The notes under the pieces: generated by a model | Databases searched by the model: none | Seen by the model: the letters and a program-made list of their open reading frames with translations, nothing else | What the model was told of the DNA's origin: nothing | Assembly (NCBI RefSeq): GCF_001295795.1 | Contig: NZ_LJHY01000003.1 | Span: 62,001-126,000 of the forward strand | DNA from: Novosphingobium sp. AAP83 | GTDB taxonomy: Bacteria; Pseudomonadota; Alphaproteobacteria; Sphingomonadales; Sphingomonadaceae | DNA length: 64,000 nucleotides | Reading direction: 5' to 3' | Translations under genes and position numbers: made by a program | In this document: positions 35,912 through 45,079 of the stretch, piece after piece | How the letters are laid out: every line of letters begins with the position of its first letter | Numbering within the stretch: the first letter of the stretch is position 1

Positions 35912-36271
35912 ATGGCGAAACTTGATCCCGATGTGCCCGCGCCCAATCGCGTCCGCGAATGGCGCAAACGCACCATCAATCCGGTCACCGGCAAAACCTT
36001 TACGCTCAAAGATGCAGCGCCCATCATCGGAATTGCATGGTCACACCTTGCCCGGATCGAAGTGGGCGAACGCGATTTGAACATCTATTGGATGAAACGC
36101 ATTGCGCAGGCATTCCATTGCGCCCCGGCTGATCTCCTGCCCTTGTCTATGGGCGGGCTTACCACGCCCCAGCGCGATATGGTCAATCTCATGGCCGACC
36201 TGCCCGAACCGAATCGCCGCATGATCGAAGCCAGCATTGAAAGCCAGCGCGCTTTCCTGCCCCCGCCCTAA
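35912..36271 (+). CDS. XRE-family transcriptional regulator
   Basis: The 119-residue protein has a helix-turn-helix of the XRE type (about 10-70: VREWRKRTI, FTLKDAAPIIGIAWSHLARIEVGER, MKRIAQAFHCAPADLL). No ligand domain follows. It lies just downstream of the MAPEG gene and converges with the MBL hydrolase gene. Its target is unknown. Confidence 0.83.
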   Translation: MAKLDPDVPAPNRVREWRKRTINPVTGKTFTLKDAAPIIGIAWSHLARIEVGERDLNIYWMKRIAQAFHCAPADLLPLSMGGLTTPQRDMVNLMADLPEPNRRMIEASIESQRAFLPPP

Positions 36272-36291
36272 AGCTGAGCCTCGCCGCTGCT

Positions 36292-36960
36292 TTATCCCAA
36301 TACGTAATCGCTGACGAAACCGTTGGTCTGGCGTTCGCGCCCAAACGTGCTGTTGGGGCCGTGGCCGGGAACAAACGTAACATCGTTGCCCAGCGGCCAC
36401 AGTTTCTGCGTAATCGAATCGATCAGATCCTGATGATTGCCGAGCGGGAAATCGGTCCGCCCGATAGACCCCTGAAACAGGACATCGCCGACAATCGCAA
36501 AACGCGACGGCGCATGGTAAAAAATTACGTGGCCCGGCGTGTGACCGGGGCAATGGATTACATCTAGTACGAGATCGCCAATGGTGACGGTTTCACCATC
36601 GTTGAGCCAGCGGTTAGGCTCGAAGACTTCGCCCTGAATGCCCCAGCGCTGACCATCTTCTTTAAGCTGCGCAATCCAGAAGCGATCCGCTTCCTGCGGG
36701 CCTTCGATAGGAACGCCAAGCTCTTTGGCCAGGATGCCGGTCATCCCGCAGTGATCGATGTGGCCATGTGTCACCAGAAGCTTTTCGATGGTGACACCCG
36801 AACGCTCAACCGCCAGCTTCAGCTTATCAAGATCGCCGCCAGCATCAATGAAAGCGCCCTTCATGGTTTTGGTGCACCACACCAGCGTGCAGTTCTGCTG
36901 GAGCGGGGTAACGGGGATAATGGCCACCTTCATCGGCGGTTCGGAAGCTGTCTGTGTCAT
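36292..36960 (-). CDS. MBL-fold metallohydrolase (glyoxalase II-like)
   Basis: From the ATG at 36960 the protein is 222 residues with the metal motif THGHIDHCG (HxHxDH) and later HCPGHTPGH and VPGHGPNST, as in YcbL-type glyoxalase II-like hydrolases. It probably hydrolyses a thioester such as S-lactoylglutathione. A longer in-frame reading to 37155 overlaps the S24 gene and was rejected. It lies 46 bases downstream of the S24 repressor gene on the same strand. Confidence 0.88.
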   Translation of the reverse strand: MTQTASEPPMKVAIIPVTPLQQNCTLVWCTKTMKGAFIDAGGDLDKLKLAVERSGVTIEKLLVTHGHIDHCGMTGILAKELGVPIEGPQEADRFWIAQLKEDGQRWGIQGEVFEPNRWLNDGETVTIGDLVLDVIHCPGHTPGHVIFYHAPSRFAIVGDVLFQGSIGRTDFPLGNHQDLIDSITQKLWPLGNDVTFVPGHGPNSTFGRERQTNGFVSDYVLG

Positions 36961-37006
36961 GGTGCCGAAATGGCGTCTGTTGGCGCGCTTGGCAAGACAG
37001 GAGCGA

Positions 37007-37717
37007 TTAAAGCCGCCCTCCTTTCCAGACAACACGGCCAACCAATTCCACATCGCGCGCAGACCGTTCCATGCGCGGATAAGCCGCATTATCCGAAATG
37101 ACGCGCAAGGTGCCGCCAGCGCCGGTTTCGAGCCGCTTGACCAGCAGAACATCATCCAGCCGGATCACATGAATGCCCGCGCGCAACGGACGCGGTGTGC
37201 GATCCACAAGGATTTCGTCGCCATCGCGCAGTGTCGGCTCCATCGAATCGCCTTCTACCTCGATCACCGAGAGCATGGCCGGTTCGAGCCCTTGCGCCTT
37301 AAGCCAGCGATTGGAAAAGCGCAGGCGACCGGAGGGAATTTCCTCTGGAGTGAGCGCCCCCGGACCGGCGGATGCGCCCAGCGGCAAGCGCGGAATGTCT
37401 GCCCATTCCGCCGTGGCCGCACGTTGCCCCACCGGAGCGGTTACAGCGCCGCCCTTCCCTATCGAAACAACTGATTCGCGATTGCTTGCGCCCAGTTCGG
37501 TTTCGGCAACCCCGAAGAACTGCGCCAGCGTGCGCCGGTCATTTTCTTCAAGCTTGCGCGGGCTCCCTTTTCGCACAAATTGCTGAAGATACGTGGTGTT
37601 ACGCCCGATCAGCGCAGAGAGCGCGGCAAGGCTGACGCCGCGCGCCGACGCCAGCGCCACCAAGCGGCTGCGCGCGCCTGCTTCACTATCTGCATCCACC
37701 GGGCCTTGGGTATCCAT
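37007..37717 (-). CDS. S24-family LexA/CI-like repressor
   Basis: The 236-residue protein has an N-terminal helix-turn-helix region (about 14-70) and a C-terminal S24 peptidase domain with the Ser158 (EGDSMEPT) and Lys194 (LLVKRLET) dyad used for RecA-stimulated self-cleavage in CI/LexA repressors. It is divergent from a small HTH-like gene, with TAGGA-type dyads between them, an arrangement like a phage CI/Cro switch. The ATG at 37717 follows MDTQ; a longer N-terminus is basic and would cover the dyads. Confidence 0.85.
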   Translation of the reverse strand: MDTQGPVDADSEAGARSRLVALASARGVSLAALSALIGRNTTYLQQFVRKGSPRKLEENDRRTLAQFFGVAETELGASNRESVVSIGKGGAVTAPVGQRAATAEWADIPRLPLGASAGPGALTPEEIPSGRLRFSNRWLKAQGLEPAMLSVIEVEGDSMEPTLRDGDEILVDRTPRPLRAGIHVIRLDDVLLVKRLETGAGGTLRVISDNAAYPRMERSARDVELVGRVVWKGGRL

Positions 37718-37746
37718 CGGGCGTCCCTCCAATCTCGAAGGACTTT

Positions 37747-37762
37747 TCCTAGCAATGTAGGA
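37747..37762. promoter_or_regulatory. Operator candidate 1 between the S24 and small HTH genes
   Basis: TCCTA-(6)-TAGGA is an inverted repeat with the same TAGGA half-site found in the neighbouring dyad. It lies 30 bases upstream of the S24 start codon. Likely bound by the S24 repressor or the small HTH protein. Confidence 0.45.
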
Positions 37763-37775
37763 TTTTGCCGTCAAC

Positions 37776-37791
37776 ATAGGATTTATCCTAT
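37776..37791. promoter_or_regulatory. Operator candidate 2 (perfect dyad) between the S24 and small HTH genes
   Basis: ATAGGAT-TT-ATCCTAT is a perfect 16-base inverted repeat in the 120-base divergent region. Its centre is 29 bases from that of candidate 1, about three helical turns, which would allow cooperative binding. This suits autoregulation by the S24 repressor. Confidence 0.55.
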
Positions 37792-37837
37792 TTCGAGTCG
37801 TCTTTCATGCAACACAATACGGAGGGTCAAACAGCCG

Positions 37838-38026
37838 ATGCTCATCCGCAAAGTCGAAAAATTCATCCAGGCCACGGGCATGCCCGTTACCAAATTTGGC
37901 CGCCTTGCCGCGCATGATCCACGGCTAGTTGGCGATTTGCGCAATGGCCGCGAACCGCGTTCCGCGATGGTAAAACGCGTGGAACATTTCATGAACACTT
38001 TTGGAGAGAATGTCCATGCTGCTTGA
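37838..38026 (+). CDS. Small Cro-like HTH protein (putative)
   Basis: The 62-residue basic protein (MLIRKVEKFIQATG) has a helix-turn-helix-like pattern (TKFGRLAAHDPRLVGDLRNGREPR). A GGAGGG ribosome-binding site lies upstream, and it is divergent from the S24 repressor across TAGGA dyads. I do not assign a named family; similar small proteins occur in alphaproteobacteria. Size, basic charge and position make a Cro-like role plausible, which is inference. The next gene starts inside its last codons. Confidence 0.6.
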   Translation: MLIRKVEKFIQATGMPVTKFGRLAAHDPRLVGDLRNGREPRSAMVKRVEHFMNTFGENVHAA

Positions 38027-38393
38027 TCTGAACGCCTTCGAAACCAAGTCTGAAACAACGACCACGCCGCCACCGCGCCGCCTTTCAACAGGGGAACGGC
38101 TGCTGCGCGAATTGCGCGAACTGGCGGGGCCTTTGGCAGAAGTCGTCAGCCACGATGAAGCGCCTTGGGCGAGCATCACCTTCACCGGAGCACGCCATAC
38201 GATCGTGCTGCGCTTTGCCGGAGGCGATGCGGTGAGTGATGGAGAGCGTTTTATCGCAACCCTGCCCGACCATGAGTTTCGCTTGCGCAGCCAGTTGGTC
38301 GCAGATGCCAGCGTCACGCGGGTGGATCACGAGGTTTTGCCTGCGCCCCTTATGGAAGTGGAATGCGAATTGCTGCTGCTCGATCACAATTGA
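38016..38393 (+). CDS. Conserved hypothetical protein
   Basis: The 125-residue protein starts at the ATG at 38016, which has GGAGAG seven bases upstream; the ATG at 38010 is too close to that site. No domain is recognised. The sequence is soluble, with a Thr/Pro-rich N-terminus and a beta-rich body (ASITFTGARHTIVLRF, ATLPDHEFRLRSQLV). It overlaps the small HTH gene by 11 bases, so the two are coupled and probably share control by the S24 repressor. Confidence 0.65.
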   Translation: MLLDLNAFETKSETTTTPPPRRLSTGERLLRELRELAGPLAEVVSHDEAPWASITFTGARHTIVLRFAGGDAVSDGERFIATLPDHEFRLRSQLVADASVTRVDHEVLPAPLMEVECELLLLDHN

Positions 38394-38406
38394 TCGCCGG
38401 GGATTG

Positions 38407-38430
38407 CCGGGCGCCTGCGTGGACGCCCGG
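38407..38430. terminator. Hairpin between convergent genes
   Basis: CCGGGCG and CGCCCGG pair around a 10-base loop in the 54-base gap between the hypothetical gene and the last gene of the cytochrome operon. It probably terminates from both sides; there is no long T run. Confidence 0.6.
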
Positions 38431-38447
38431 TCTCCTCTCCAACCGGC

Positions 38448-41400
38448 TTAGCGATCCATTCGCGACAGCAGGGGCGCAGATTTCGCGCCGACCCACAAGC
38501 TCATGTCGACCGCGTTCGAAACGCGGAAGACCTCGCCCTTGGCGTTGAGGAATAGCTCTTCCATTTCCTTGCGATTGAACGGGCGCGAACCGAGGCGACC
38601 AAACACGGCCATCTGCCCGCCGGTTTCATCCACTCCGCGATCCCGATCCAAGCCCTTTGACAGCGCGATTGCTGGCGTTGGCGTGCGCGCCCATGCGATC
38701 AGTTCGGGCTTGGGTTCCGGCGAGAAGCCATAGAAGTTGGGCTGGCTGGACGGCGAGGTGAGTTGGAGGACTTTCATCCCGTTGCGGCCATCGGCGACAT
38801 AGGCGAACAGCGAGGCGTTGGTGGATGCAACGATCACATCCTCGGCATCGTTCAACTGACCGCCCGCAGTGTAGCTGGCGTAAATCGATGGCCGCGTGGG
38901 TGCGGTGATATCAACGATGACAAGCCCCTGCGATTTGGCCGCGACATAGGCATATGTGCGCGAAAGATAGACGCGGCGGGCATCGGCCAGTGGCACAACC
39001 ACGCCTGCCACAGGCGTTGGCTGGGCCAGATTGGTGATATCGATCAATTCCAGCCCGTTGGCCGTGGTCGCCCACAGATAGCGGAACTGGACAGCCGTAG
39101 CGCGCGGATCACGCAGCGGGACGACCGAGGTGACGCGCGGATCGAGGCAGGTTTCGCCACCCTTGGCTGCGCTTACTTCGCAAGGCTTTTCCGGGCTCCA
39201 GGGCTTGGTCAGGTGGACCGTGACCAGCGCCTTGTCGGTGACGACATAGGCATAGTCGCCGGCCAGCGTGATGTGCCGCGCGCCTGTCAGGACACCGTCG
39301 GGATTGAACGTGACGGCGCGGGTGAAGAAGTTGTTGCGAAATTCGCCATCGGCCAGCGTATCGACGTTGACCGCGATCAGACCTTCGACCGCATCGGTGA
39401 CGAAGGCATAGCTGTAAACCGGCGAGAACGGCTGTTCCTGATTGATACCGCGCAGTTCGGGCGAATTGCGCGTGGGTGCAATCGCCTGATTGGTGGGCAG
39501 CGCCATGCAGGTGGCATTGGTGGTTTTCACGTGCGTATCGTGGCCAAGCGGGGAAAACGGTGCTGTAACGATGCGTTCGGAGAAGCCCTTGTCGCCAATC
39601 GCGGCGATATCATAGGCGCGGAAGCCACCCTTGCCTTCGGCCACGAACATGTATTCGCCGCGCATCTGCAAGCAGCGCACCGCGTCCTTCGTGCCTTCGA
39701 CGACGTTGGCGAATTGCTCTTGGCCCGTGGTTTCGCCCGATAGCTTGCTGTCAAACGGCTTGCCGCGCGTCCAGTTTTTAAGCTCGCGGCCGTTCTTTTC
39801 TACGTGCTGTTTCCAGTAATCGGGATAGGCATAGCGGTGCAGATAGGAACCGATCACCGCCTGGGGTTCATCCCATTCGGTAACGCGCACAGCCTCAAAC
39901 CCGCCGCCAAGCCCGAACCACGCATTCATGCCGACAAAGTTGACGTAATTTGTGCCGAGCAGCAGCAATTGCGCCATCGTGGCGTTGTTGTCCTCGTCCT
40001 GACTGACGTGGCAATCGGTGCACTGCTTGGTCTCGTTCTTGCGCACGGTGTGCGGGAAGTGCGGCGCGAAGGCTTGTGATGAATAGCCAATCGAGGAGAT
40101 CGGCGGCTGCTGCACATAGATGCGTTCGCGGTTGATATTGGTCGATGACAGGATCAGCGCCGAAGTGGAGCGGATCGGCGCAGTGATCGCCTTGCCCGAA
40201 ACGGGGTTTCCGGCTGCATCGAACTGCACCGGATCGCTGCCCGAGGATTTGTTGCGCTGGTGCTTGCCGAGCTGGAACATGTCATCGCGCGCGACCTGCG
40301 GGTTATAGGTCGCATAGTTGCGGGTGTAGTCTTCCTCGTACTTGTGCGTGGCCGATTTCCAGTTCGCCTCGATCGGCAAGTGGCAGCCCGCGCATGACGT
40401 TGTCCATGACAAGTGGCAGGTGAAGCAGGCCAAATCGTCATCGCGGTGGGCGCGGGCCTCTTTGGCAATGCCGGTGCCGAATTTGTAGACGCCATCATCA
40501 GATGCGGACTTTGCCATCAGCTTGGCGCGGGCGGCCTTGGGATTGAACACCGGCTTGCCGACCGAATCCATCTGGCCCTGATAGCGCGCATCGACCGAGT
40601 CTTTCACAAGGCTGACTTGCCACGACAGGTTGGGGTCGATGATCGAGCGCTGGGTCAGAACGCGGCGGCCATCGGCAGCGTTGGTCCATTCAAAGCGGCG
40701 CTGGCCATCAGCATTGCGCAGCAGCGCAAGGTTGTTGCCGTTTTCCGGCGCGGCCATGTTCGAGGTGAGCAGCGTGGGATAGGCATCGGGCGTGCCGTGG
40801 CAATCCTTGCACCCGATCTCGACCGCGTTGGCGACTTCGCCGTAGATCAGCCCGTTACCGTGGCTGTCTTGCGCAAAGTGGCAATCGGCACACTGCATGC
40901 CGATCTGGGCGTGGATGTCCATCATGTGGACCGCCTTGCCGGGGTTGTCCGGCCCGGCATCGACGAACTTGCCCTCGCCCGCCTTGCGGAACTTTTCGGG
41001 GTCTGCCGGATCGATGATGTGCGCCTTGTCTGTCCCGTACGTCGCCATGTCACCATCGTCATCAAGCAGATTGCCGCGACGGTCGCGCTTCAGGATCGCG
41101 CGGAAATTCCAGCCGTGGCCGTGATAATCGGCAAACTGCGTGTCCTTGGTCTGGCTGTTGAGATCATAGACATTGCGCAGGAATTCGACATCGCGCCACA
41201 GCCCGCGCGTCGATGCGCCTTCGGGGTTGCGGTCAAGCACTTCGCGCTGTTCGTCAATGGTCGGCTGGAACTGCTTCTTGAAGTACTTGGAATAGTCGTC
41301 GTCCGACATACCGGCAGGGCGCGGAGCCCGGTTTTCCGGCCCCGGCCACATCGAATCGGCATCGGATTCATAATCCCACATCGTGTAGCCGAGGTAGGAA

Positions 41401-43040
41401 TTGAGGAAGATGTTGGGCTGGTGCATGTGGCAGTTCATGCACTGCGCCGTAGGAATGGCACGGGTAAAGGCGTGGACAAGCGGATGGCCGCGTTCACGAT
41501 CCTGCATGGTAACGGGGCCGGTTGAGGCGTGATCATCGCCGTGATCATCGGCCTTTTTAGCGTGGCCCTTACTATCCAATCCCGCCAGCGCATGCGCCGA
41601 GGCCTGGTCCATCTTGTCATGGTCCATCGTGCCGTGCGGGGCTACGCCCTTGGCCGGAGCATAGACGAGCTGCTCGGCTGACGAGATCGCGCGGGCGCAA
41701 TCGCCTTCCATATCCGCCGATTGTTCGGGGACAGATTTGTCGCCGCCCAGATACGCGCCCTTCCCGCCGAGCACGGTGCCGCGCACCTTGTCGTGATGTT
41801 TTTCCTTGGCGGCATCATACGTGCCGTAAGCGCCTTTGCGGTGCTGGCCTTCGCGCAGGCCGTTGATCGTAGGATCAGCGGTGATGGTCTGCCCGTCGCG
41901 TCCGCACTTGCCATAGTTCATGCTGTGGCGCGGTTCGCGGTCGTTGGCATAGATAACATGGCAGGCGGCACAGCCAGACGAGCGGTAATCGCCCGGCTGG
42001 TCATTGGTGCCCATCTGGAACAGGAACGGATCATTCAGACGCGTCTTGTGAATGTTCAGCACCGGAATCGCCACGCGCAGGCCGGTGGCAGGGCCACGGT
42101 TGGACTGTTTCAGGTCAGGCCGTCCCGGTTCATCCAGGCGCTGGATCAGGCCTGTGGAATTGGGCAAGCCAATTTCGGGGAACTGGGGGTTTATCGTACG
42201 CCCGCCATCTTCGAACACACGGAACACATCGCCCGGCGGGATCGTGTTCCAGCGCGGCATCGGGTACATCACCGGCAGCGCACCGCGCGCCTTTTCCTTT
42301 GGTGTAACAGTGCCCCACATCGGCTTGCCATCGGGGCCGATTTCCTTCGATCCGGACTTTAGCAGCGCCGGTTCACCCGCGCGGGTAAAGCTTTCGCCGA
42401 AAATATAATTTTTAAACGGAACAATGCCGTTGTTATAGGCCGCCCCGCCCCACAGCATCGCGCCCGTGGTCATCAGCGAGCGTTCGGATGCCTCGATAAT
42501 CGACATGTGGCACGCCCCGCAGGAATCGCGCGCCACGCGATAGTCCGATGGGTTTACAAAACGGATGAATTCAGGGCTTTCCTTGGCGAGCAAGGCATAA
42601 GACCGCTGCGGATTGGCCGAGGACGGCCAGCCCCATGCGACCGGGTACTTCGGCAGAACGTGGGCATCTTTCAGCGCACCCATGTATTCCATCGAGTTGG
42701 CATTCCACGAACGATCCGCTGCAACTTTGGTGTTGCCGCCGTGGCAATCAACACACGTCAGCACGACCGCAGGGCTGGCGTGCATCGTGCTGTGATCGCT
42801 TTTGGTGTGGCAGCTTACGCAGCCTGCGTTCTGCTTATCGACATAAGCCCACTGCTCTTCCAACGTATCGCCGGGCTGGCCGCGCGGGGCGGCAGGGGCG
42901 CGGGTATGCATGACCTTCTGCGCGATCTCCTCGCCCGAAGCATAGAGCGCGGTGGGCACCGCCAGCGCGGTGAGCGCGGCGATGGCCCAAGCTAAGGGCA
43001 GTTTGCGAATGCGGCGCGGGAGTTTCATGGGCTGGGTCAT
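38448..43040 (-). CDS. Giant decahaem cytochrome c with LVIVD beta-propeller repeats
   Basis: The 1530-residue protein has a Sec signal peptide (cut near ALYA-SG, residue 35). It has ten CXXCH haem motifs, at Cys74, 96, 174, 357, 534, 717, 744, 872, 883 and 1007. From about 1120 to 1430 it carries LVIVD-type beta-propeller repeats (GLELIDITN, GLVIVDITA, GMKVLQL). It is the last gene of a four-gene unit and starts in a TGATG overlap with the barrel gene. It is probably the terminal electron-carrying component, periplasmic or exposed at the outer membrane. No catalytic family (nitrite, sulfite or hydroxylamine reductase) was recognised, so the acceptor is unknown. Confidence 0.85.
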   Translation of the reverse strand: MTQPMKLPRRIRKLPLAWAIAALTALAVPTALYASGEEIAQKVMHTRAPAAPRGQPGDTLEEQWAYVDKQNAGCVSCHTKSDHSTMHASPAVVLTCVDCHGGNTKVAADRSWNANSMEYMGALKDAHVLPKYPVAWGWPSSANPQRSYALLAKESPEFIRFVNPSDYRVARDSCGACHMSIIEASERSLMTTGAMLWGGAAYNNGIVPFKNYIFGESFTRAGEPALLKSGSKEIGPDGKPMWGTVTPKEKARGALPVMYPMPRWNTIPPGDVFRVFEDGGRTINPQFPEIGLPNSTGLIQRLDEPGRPDLKQSNRGPATGLRVAIPVLNIHKTRLNDPFLFQMGTNDQPGDYRSSGCAACHVIYANDREPRHSMNYGKCGRDGQTITADPTINGLREGQHRKGAYGTYDAAKEKHHDKVRGTVLGGKGAYLGGDKSVPEQSADMEGDCARAISSAEQLVYAPAKGVAPHGTMDHDKMDQASAHALAGLDSKGHAKKADDHGDDHASTGPVTMQDRERGHPLVHAFTRAIPTAQCMNCHMHQPNIFLNSYLGYTMWDYESDADSMWPGPENRAPRPAGMSDDDYSKYFKKQFQPTIDEQREVLDRNPEGASTRGLWRDVEFLRNVYDLNSQTKDTQFADYHGHGWNFRAILKRDRRGNLLDDDGDMATYGTDKAHIIDPADPEKFRKAGEGKFVDAGPDNPGKAVHMMDIHAQIGMQCADCHFAQDSHGNGLIYGEVANAVEIGCKDCHGTPDAYPTLLTSNMAAPENGNNLALLRNADGQRRFEWTNAADGRRVLTQRSIIDPNLSWQVSLVKDSVDARYQGQMDSVGKPVFNPKAARAKLMAKSASDDGVYKFGTGIAKEARAHRDDDLACFTCHLSWTTSCAGCHLPIEANWKSATHKYEEDYTRNYATYNPQVARDDMFQLGKHQRNKSSGSDPVQFDAAGNPVSGKAITAPIRSTSALILSSTNINRERIYVQQPPISSIGYSSQAFAPHFPHTVRKNETKQCTDCHVSQDEDNNATMAQLLLLGTNYVNFVGMNAWFGLGGGFEAVRVTEWDEPQAVIGSYLHRYAYPDYWKQHVEKNGRELKNWTRGKPFDSKLSGETTGQEQFANVVEGTKDAVRCLQMRGEYMFVAEGKGGFRAYDIAAIGDKGFSERIVTAPFSPLGHDTHVKTTNATCMALPTNQAIAPTRNSPELRGINQEQPFSPVYSYAFVTDAVEGLIAVNVDTLADGEFRNNFFTRAVTFNPDGVLTGARHITLAGDYAYVVTDKALVTVHLTKPWSPEKPCEVSAAKGGETCLDPRVTSVVPLRDPRATAVQFRYLWATTANGLELIDITNLAQPTPVAGVVVPLADARRVYLSRTYAYVAAKSQGLVIVDITAPTRPSIYASYTAGGQLNDAEDVIVASTNASLFAYVADGRNGMKVLQLTSPSSQPNFYGFSPEPKPELIAWARTPTPAIALSKGLDRDRGVDETGGQMAVFGRLGSRPFNRKEMEELFLNAKGEVFRVSNAVDMSLWVGAKSAPLLSRMDR

Positions 43041-45079
43041 CAGAAGGCCAGAGTCGCGTTGGCGAGGACGGAGTAGAAGCGGCTTGCCTTGCCCTGCTGG
43101 GCAAACAGGTTGTCAAAGCCGCGCCCGGGTTCAAGCACGGCTCCGGACAAACGGAACACGAGGTTTTGCGAGGCTTGAGGCCGCCAGATGGCCGAGACCG
43201 AGGCATCGAAGCCGATATCGCGCGGGATCGAGCCTTCGTTACGCAGCACTTGCAGCACTTTGGTGTTTTCAAACCACAAGTGATTGACGTTGGTCGATAC
43301 GCGCAAGTTTGGCGTCAGATCAAAGTCTGTGCCCAGCCCCAAAAGGATCGTGCCGGGATTGGTGAAGTTGGATTGGCCCTGCTCTTTCGAAGAGCGCAGC
43401 GAATTGAGAATGCCGTTGCGGCCATTGATCGAGATCGCGCGGCCACCGCCCGCAAACGGGATCGTCTGGCGGATCCAGTAGCTGGTATCGGCCCCTGCAA
43501 ACTGCGGGTTTTCGAAGATCGCGTCAAAGCCGCCTTCGGTCTGGTCATAGGGGTCTTTGTCGCCACTCGCCCACAAGCCGGACAAGCGGATGCGCGTCCA
43601 ATCTATGTCATAGCTAAGCTCGGCTGCAGCCATGAAGGCCTTGATATTGGAAGGCGCGCTGGTGAGGAAGTTGTTCCGGTCCTTGCCCAAGGCGGCATAG
43701 ACCTGCCCCGTCAGGTTGATCCGCCCGATCCGGCCATCAGCCGCATAGCCCAAATAGACCACATCATATTCACGGCCGCGCAAATCGCCCAGCAAGGCCG
43801 GACGCACGGGGAAGCCGTTGGTATCGATGTGAACATCGTTGCGTTCGCGGTTGATGTTATAGGTGACCGACACCTGGCTGGTGAGGCCGACGACGGGGAA
43901 ATCCTGCCGATAGAGGTTGGCCATCAGCACGAAATCATTGCGGGGTGACTGGCTGATATCGTTGAGGCCGGAATTGGTCTCTTTCTCCAACCGCCAGAAC
44001 GCGGCGAGATTGAACTGGAAGCGGTTGTTATCACGGTTGCCGAACAGGCGGATGCCAAGCTGGTTATCGTTGAACAAAAACCCGCGAAAATCCGATTGCA
44101 TCGGCTGGATTCCGGCGCGCACGCTGACAAAATCGTAGCGTTTGGAATCATATTTGCCGATGTGATAATCGACGAAAGCTTCCTGCAAACCAATGAACGC
44201 ATCGGTGCGGCGCGTGCCCTTGGAAGGTTCGACGAACAACACGCGGCGTTCGGGCGCTTGAACATGATTGATATTGGCTGCCACCGCGATGCGGTATTCG
44301 ATCACCGGCGGCTTGAACGCGGTCAAACCCTTGAGCAGCGAGACGCTTGCGATGAAGGTTTGCGCCAGCACCAGGCTGTTGCTGCGTCCGAAAGTGTCAA
44401 TCTGGTTGGGGTTGGACGTCGTCTGGTTGCCGACCGGAATGGGGAAGCTGCGCGGTTCGACGATGGTATCCGAAACCAGCCCGCCCACCAAAAACCAGTC
44501 CTCGCCTTTCAGGAAGCCGGGACGTTTGCCCTTCGCCAGCGGACGGTCACCCTTCAGCAGATTGTGGTGGAAGGGATCGAGTTGCGAGTGGCAGACGAAT
44601 TCGAGCTTGGGAAAAAGCGTGTAAAGTGCGCGGTCTTTCTTGCCGGTGGCCTTATCCGTCTTCGGGCAGAGCGAGCCCATGATACGCCAGCGATCCGGCA
44701 GACTGACATCAAGGCCGAGATCGCCCATCGGACCTTCGCCATCGTACTTGTCGTAGAAAGCCTCGGGCGGGGGGGCGCCGACTGCACCGGGGTTGTCCTG
44801 CTCCACCCGATCCGGCAATTGCTTGTTGAAACCGGGGCGACGGCGGCCATCGATCAGCGCGGCGTCGGCTTCGGTTTCACCACCGGGCAATGCCGTGGTG
44901 TTTACCGGCGTTGATTGCGATTGGGCATCGGCTTGTGGTGAAGACGCCGCTTGCGCGACCATCATGCCGGGATCGGCTGCTTCAACCGCCGCCAGAACGC
45001 GATAGGGCACAATTACCGGCGTTTGCGCCGGTAGAGCGATGCCGAGCGCAGGTGCAATCAAGGCGAGGACATGCTGCAT
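43040..45079 (-). CDS. Outer-membrane beta-barrel of the cytochrome operon
   Basis: The 679-residue protein starts at the ATG of a TGATG overlap at 45079; a GTG five codons earlier is less likely. It has a weak signal peptide, a linker of about 90 residues, two Cys (138, 163), a DPFHHNLLKGD segment (168-178), then many amphipathic beta-strands and a terminal Phe (NATLAF). This is the expected shape of a large porin. Between a multihaem cytochrome gene and a giant cytochrome gene, it most likely forms the sheath of a porin-cytochrome conduit; that is inference from position. Confidence 0.8.
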   Translation of the reverse strand: MQHVLALIAPALGIALPAQTPVIVPYRVLAAVEAADPGMMVAQAASSPQADAQSQSTPVNTTALPGGETEADAALIDGRRRPGFNKQLPDRVEQDNPGAVGAPPPEAFYDKYDGEGPMGDLGLDVSLPDRWRIMGSLCPKTDKATGKKDRALYTLFPKLEFVCHSQLDPFHHNLLKGDRPLAKGKRPGFLKGEDWFLVGGLVSDTIVEPRSFPIPVGNQTTSNPNQIDTFGRSNSLVLAQTFIASVSLLKGLTAFKPPVIEYRIAVAANINHVQAPERRVLFVEPSKGTRRTDAFIGLQEAFVDYHIGKYDSKRYDFVSVRAGIQPMQSDFRGFLFNDNQLGIRLFGNRDNNRFQFNLAAFWRLEKETNSGLNDISQSPRNDFVLMANLYRQDFPVVGLTSQVSVTYNINRERNDVHIDTNGFPVRPALLGDLRGREYDVVYLGYAADGRIGRINLTGQVYAALGKDRNNFLTSAPSNIKAFMAAAELSYDIDWTRIRLSGLWASGDKDPYDQTEGGFDAIFENPQFAGADTSYWIRQTIPFAGGGRAISINGRNGILNSLRSSKEQGQSNFTNPGTILLGLGTDFDLTPNLRVSTNVNHLWFENTKVLQVLRNEGSIPRDIGFDASVSAIWRPQASQNLVFRLSGAVLEPGRGFDNLFAQQGKASRFYSVLANATLAF

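Noticed and set aside
36961..37155. Extended N-terminus of the MBL hydrolase frame
   Set aside because: It overlaps the S24 repressor coding sequence and has no family-like residues; the ATG at 36960 is used.
38448..43040. Nitrite or hydroxylamine reductase assignment for the giant cytochrome
   Set aside because: No CXXCK site or other catalytic-haem signature was seen; ten ordinary CXXCH sites only.
43041..45079. Assignment of the barrel as an MtrB orthologue
   Set aside because: No CxxC motif near the N-terminus and no recognisable MtrB sequence pattern; only the general porin shape is shared.
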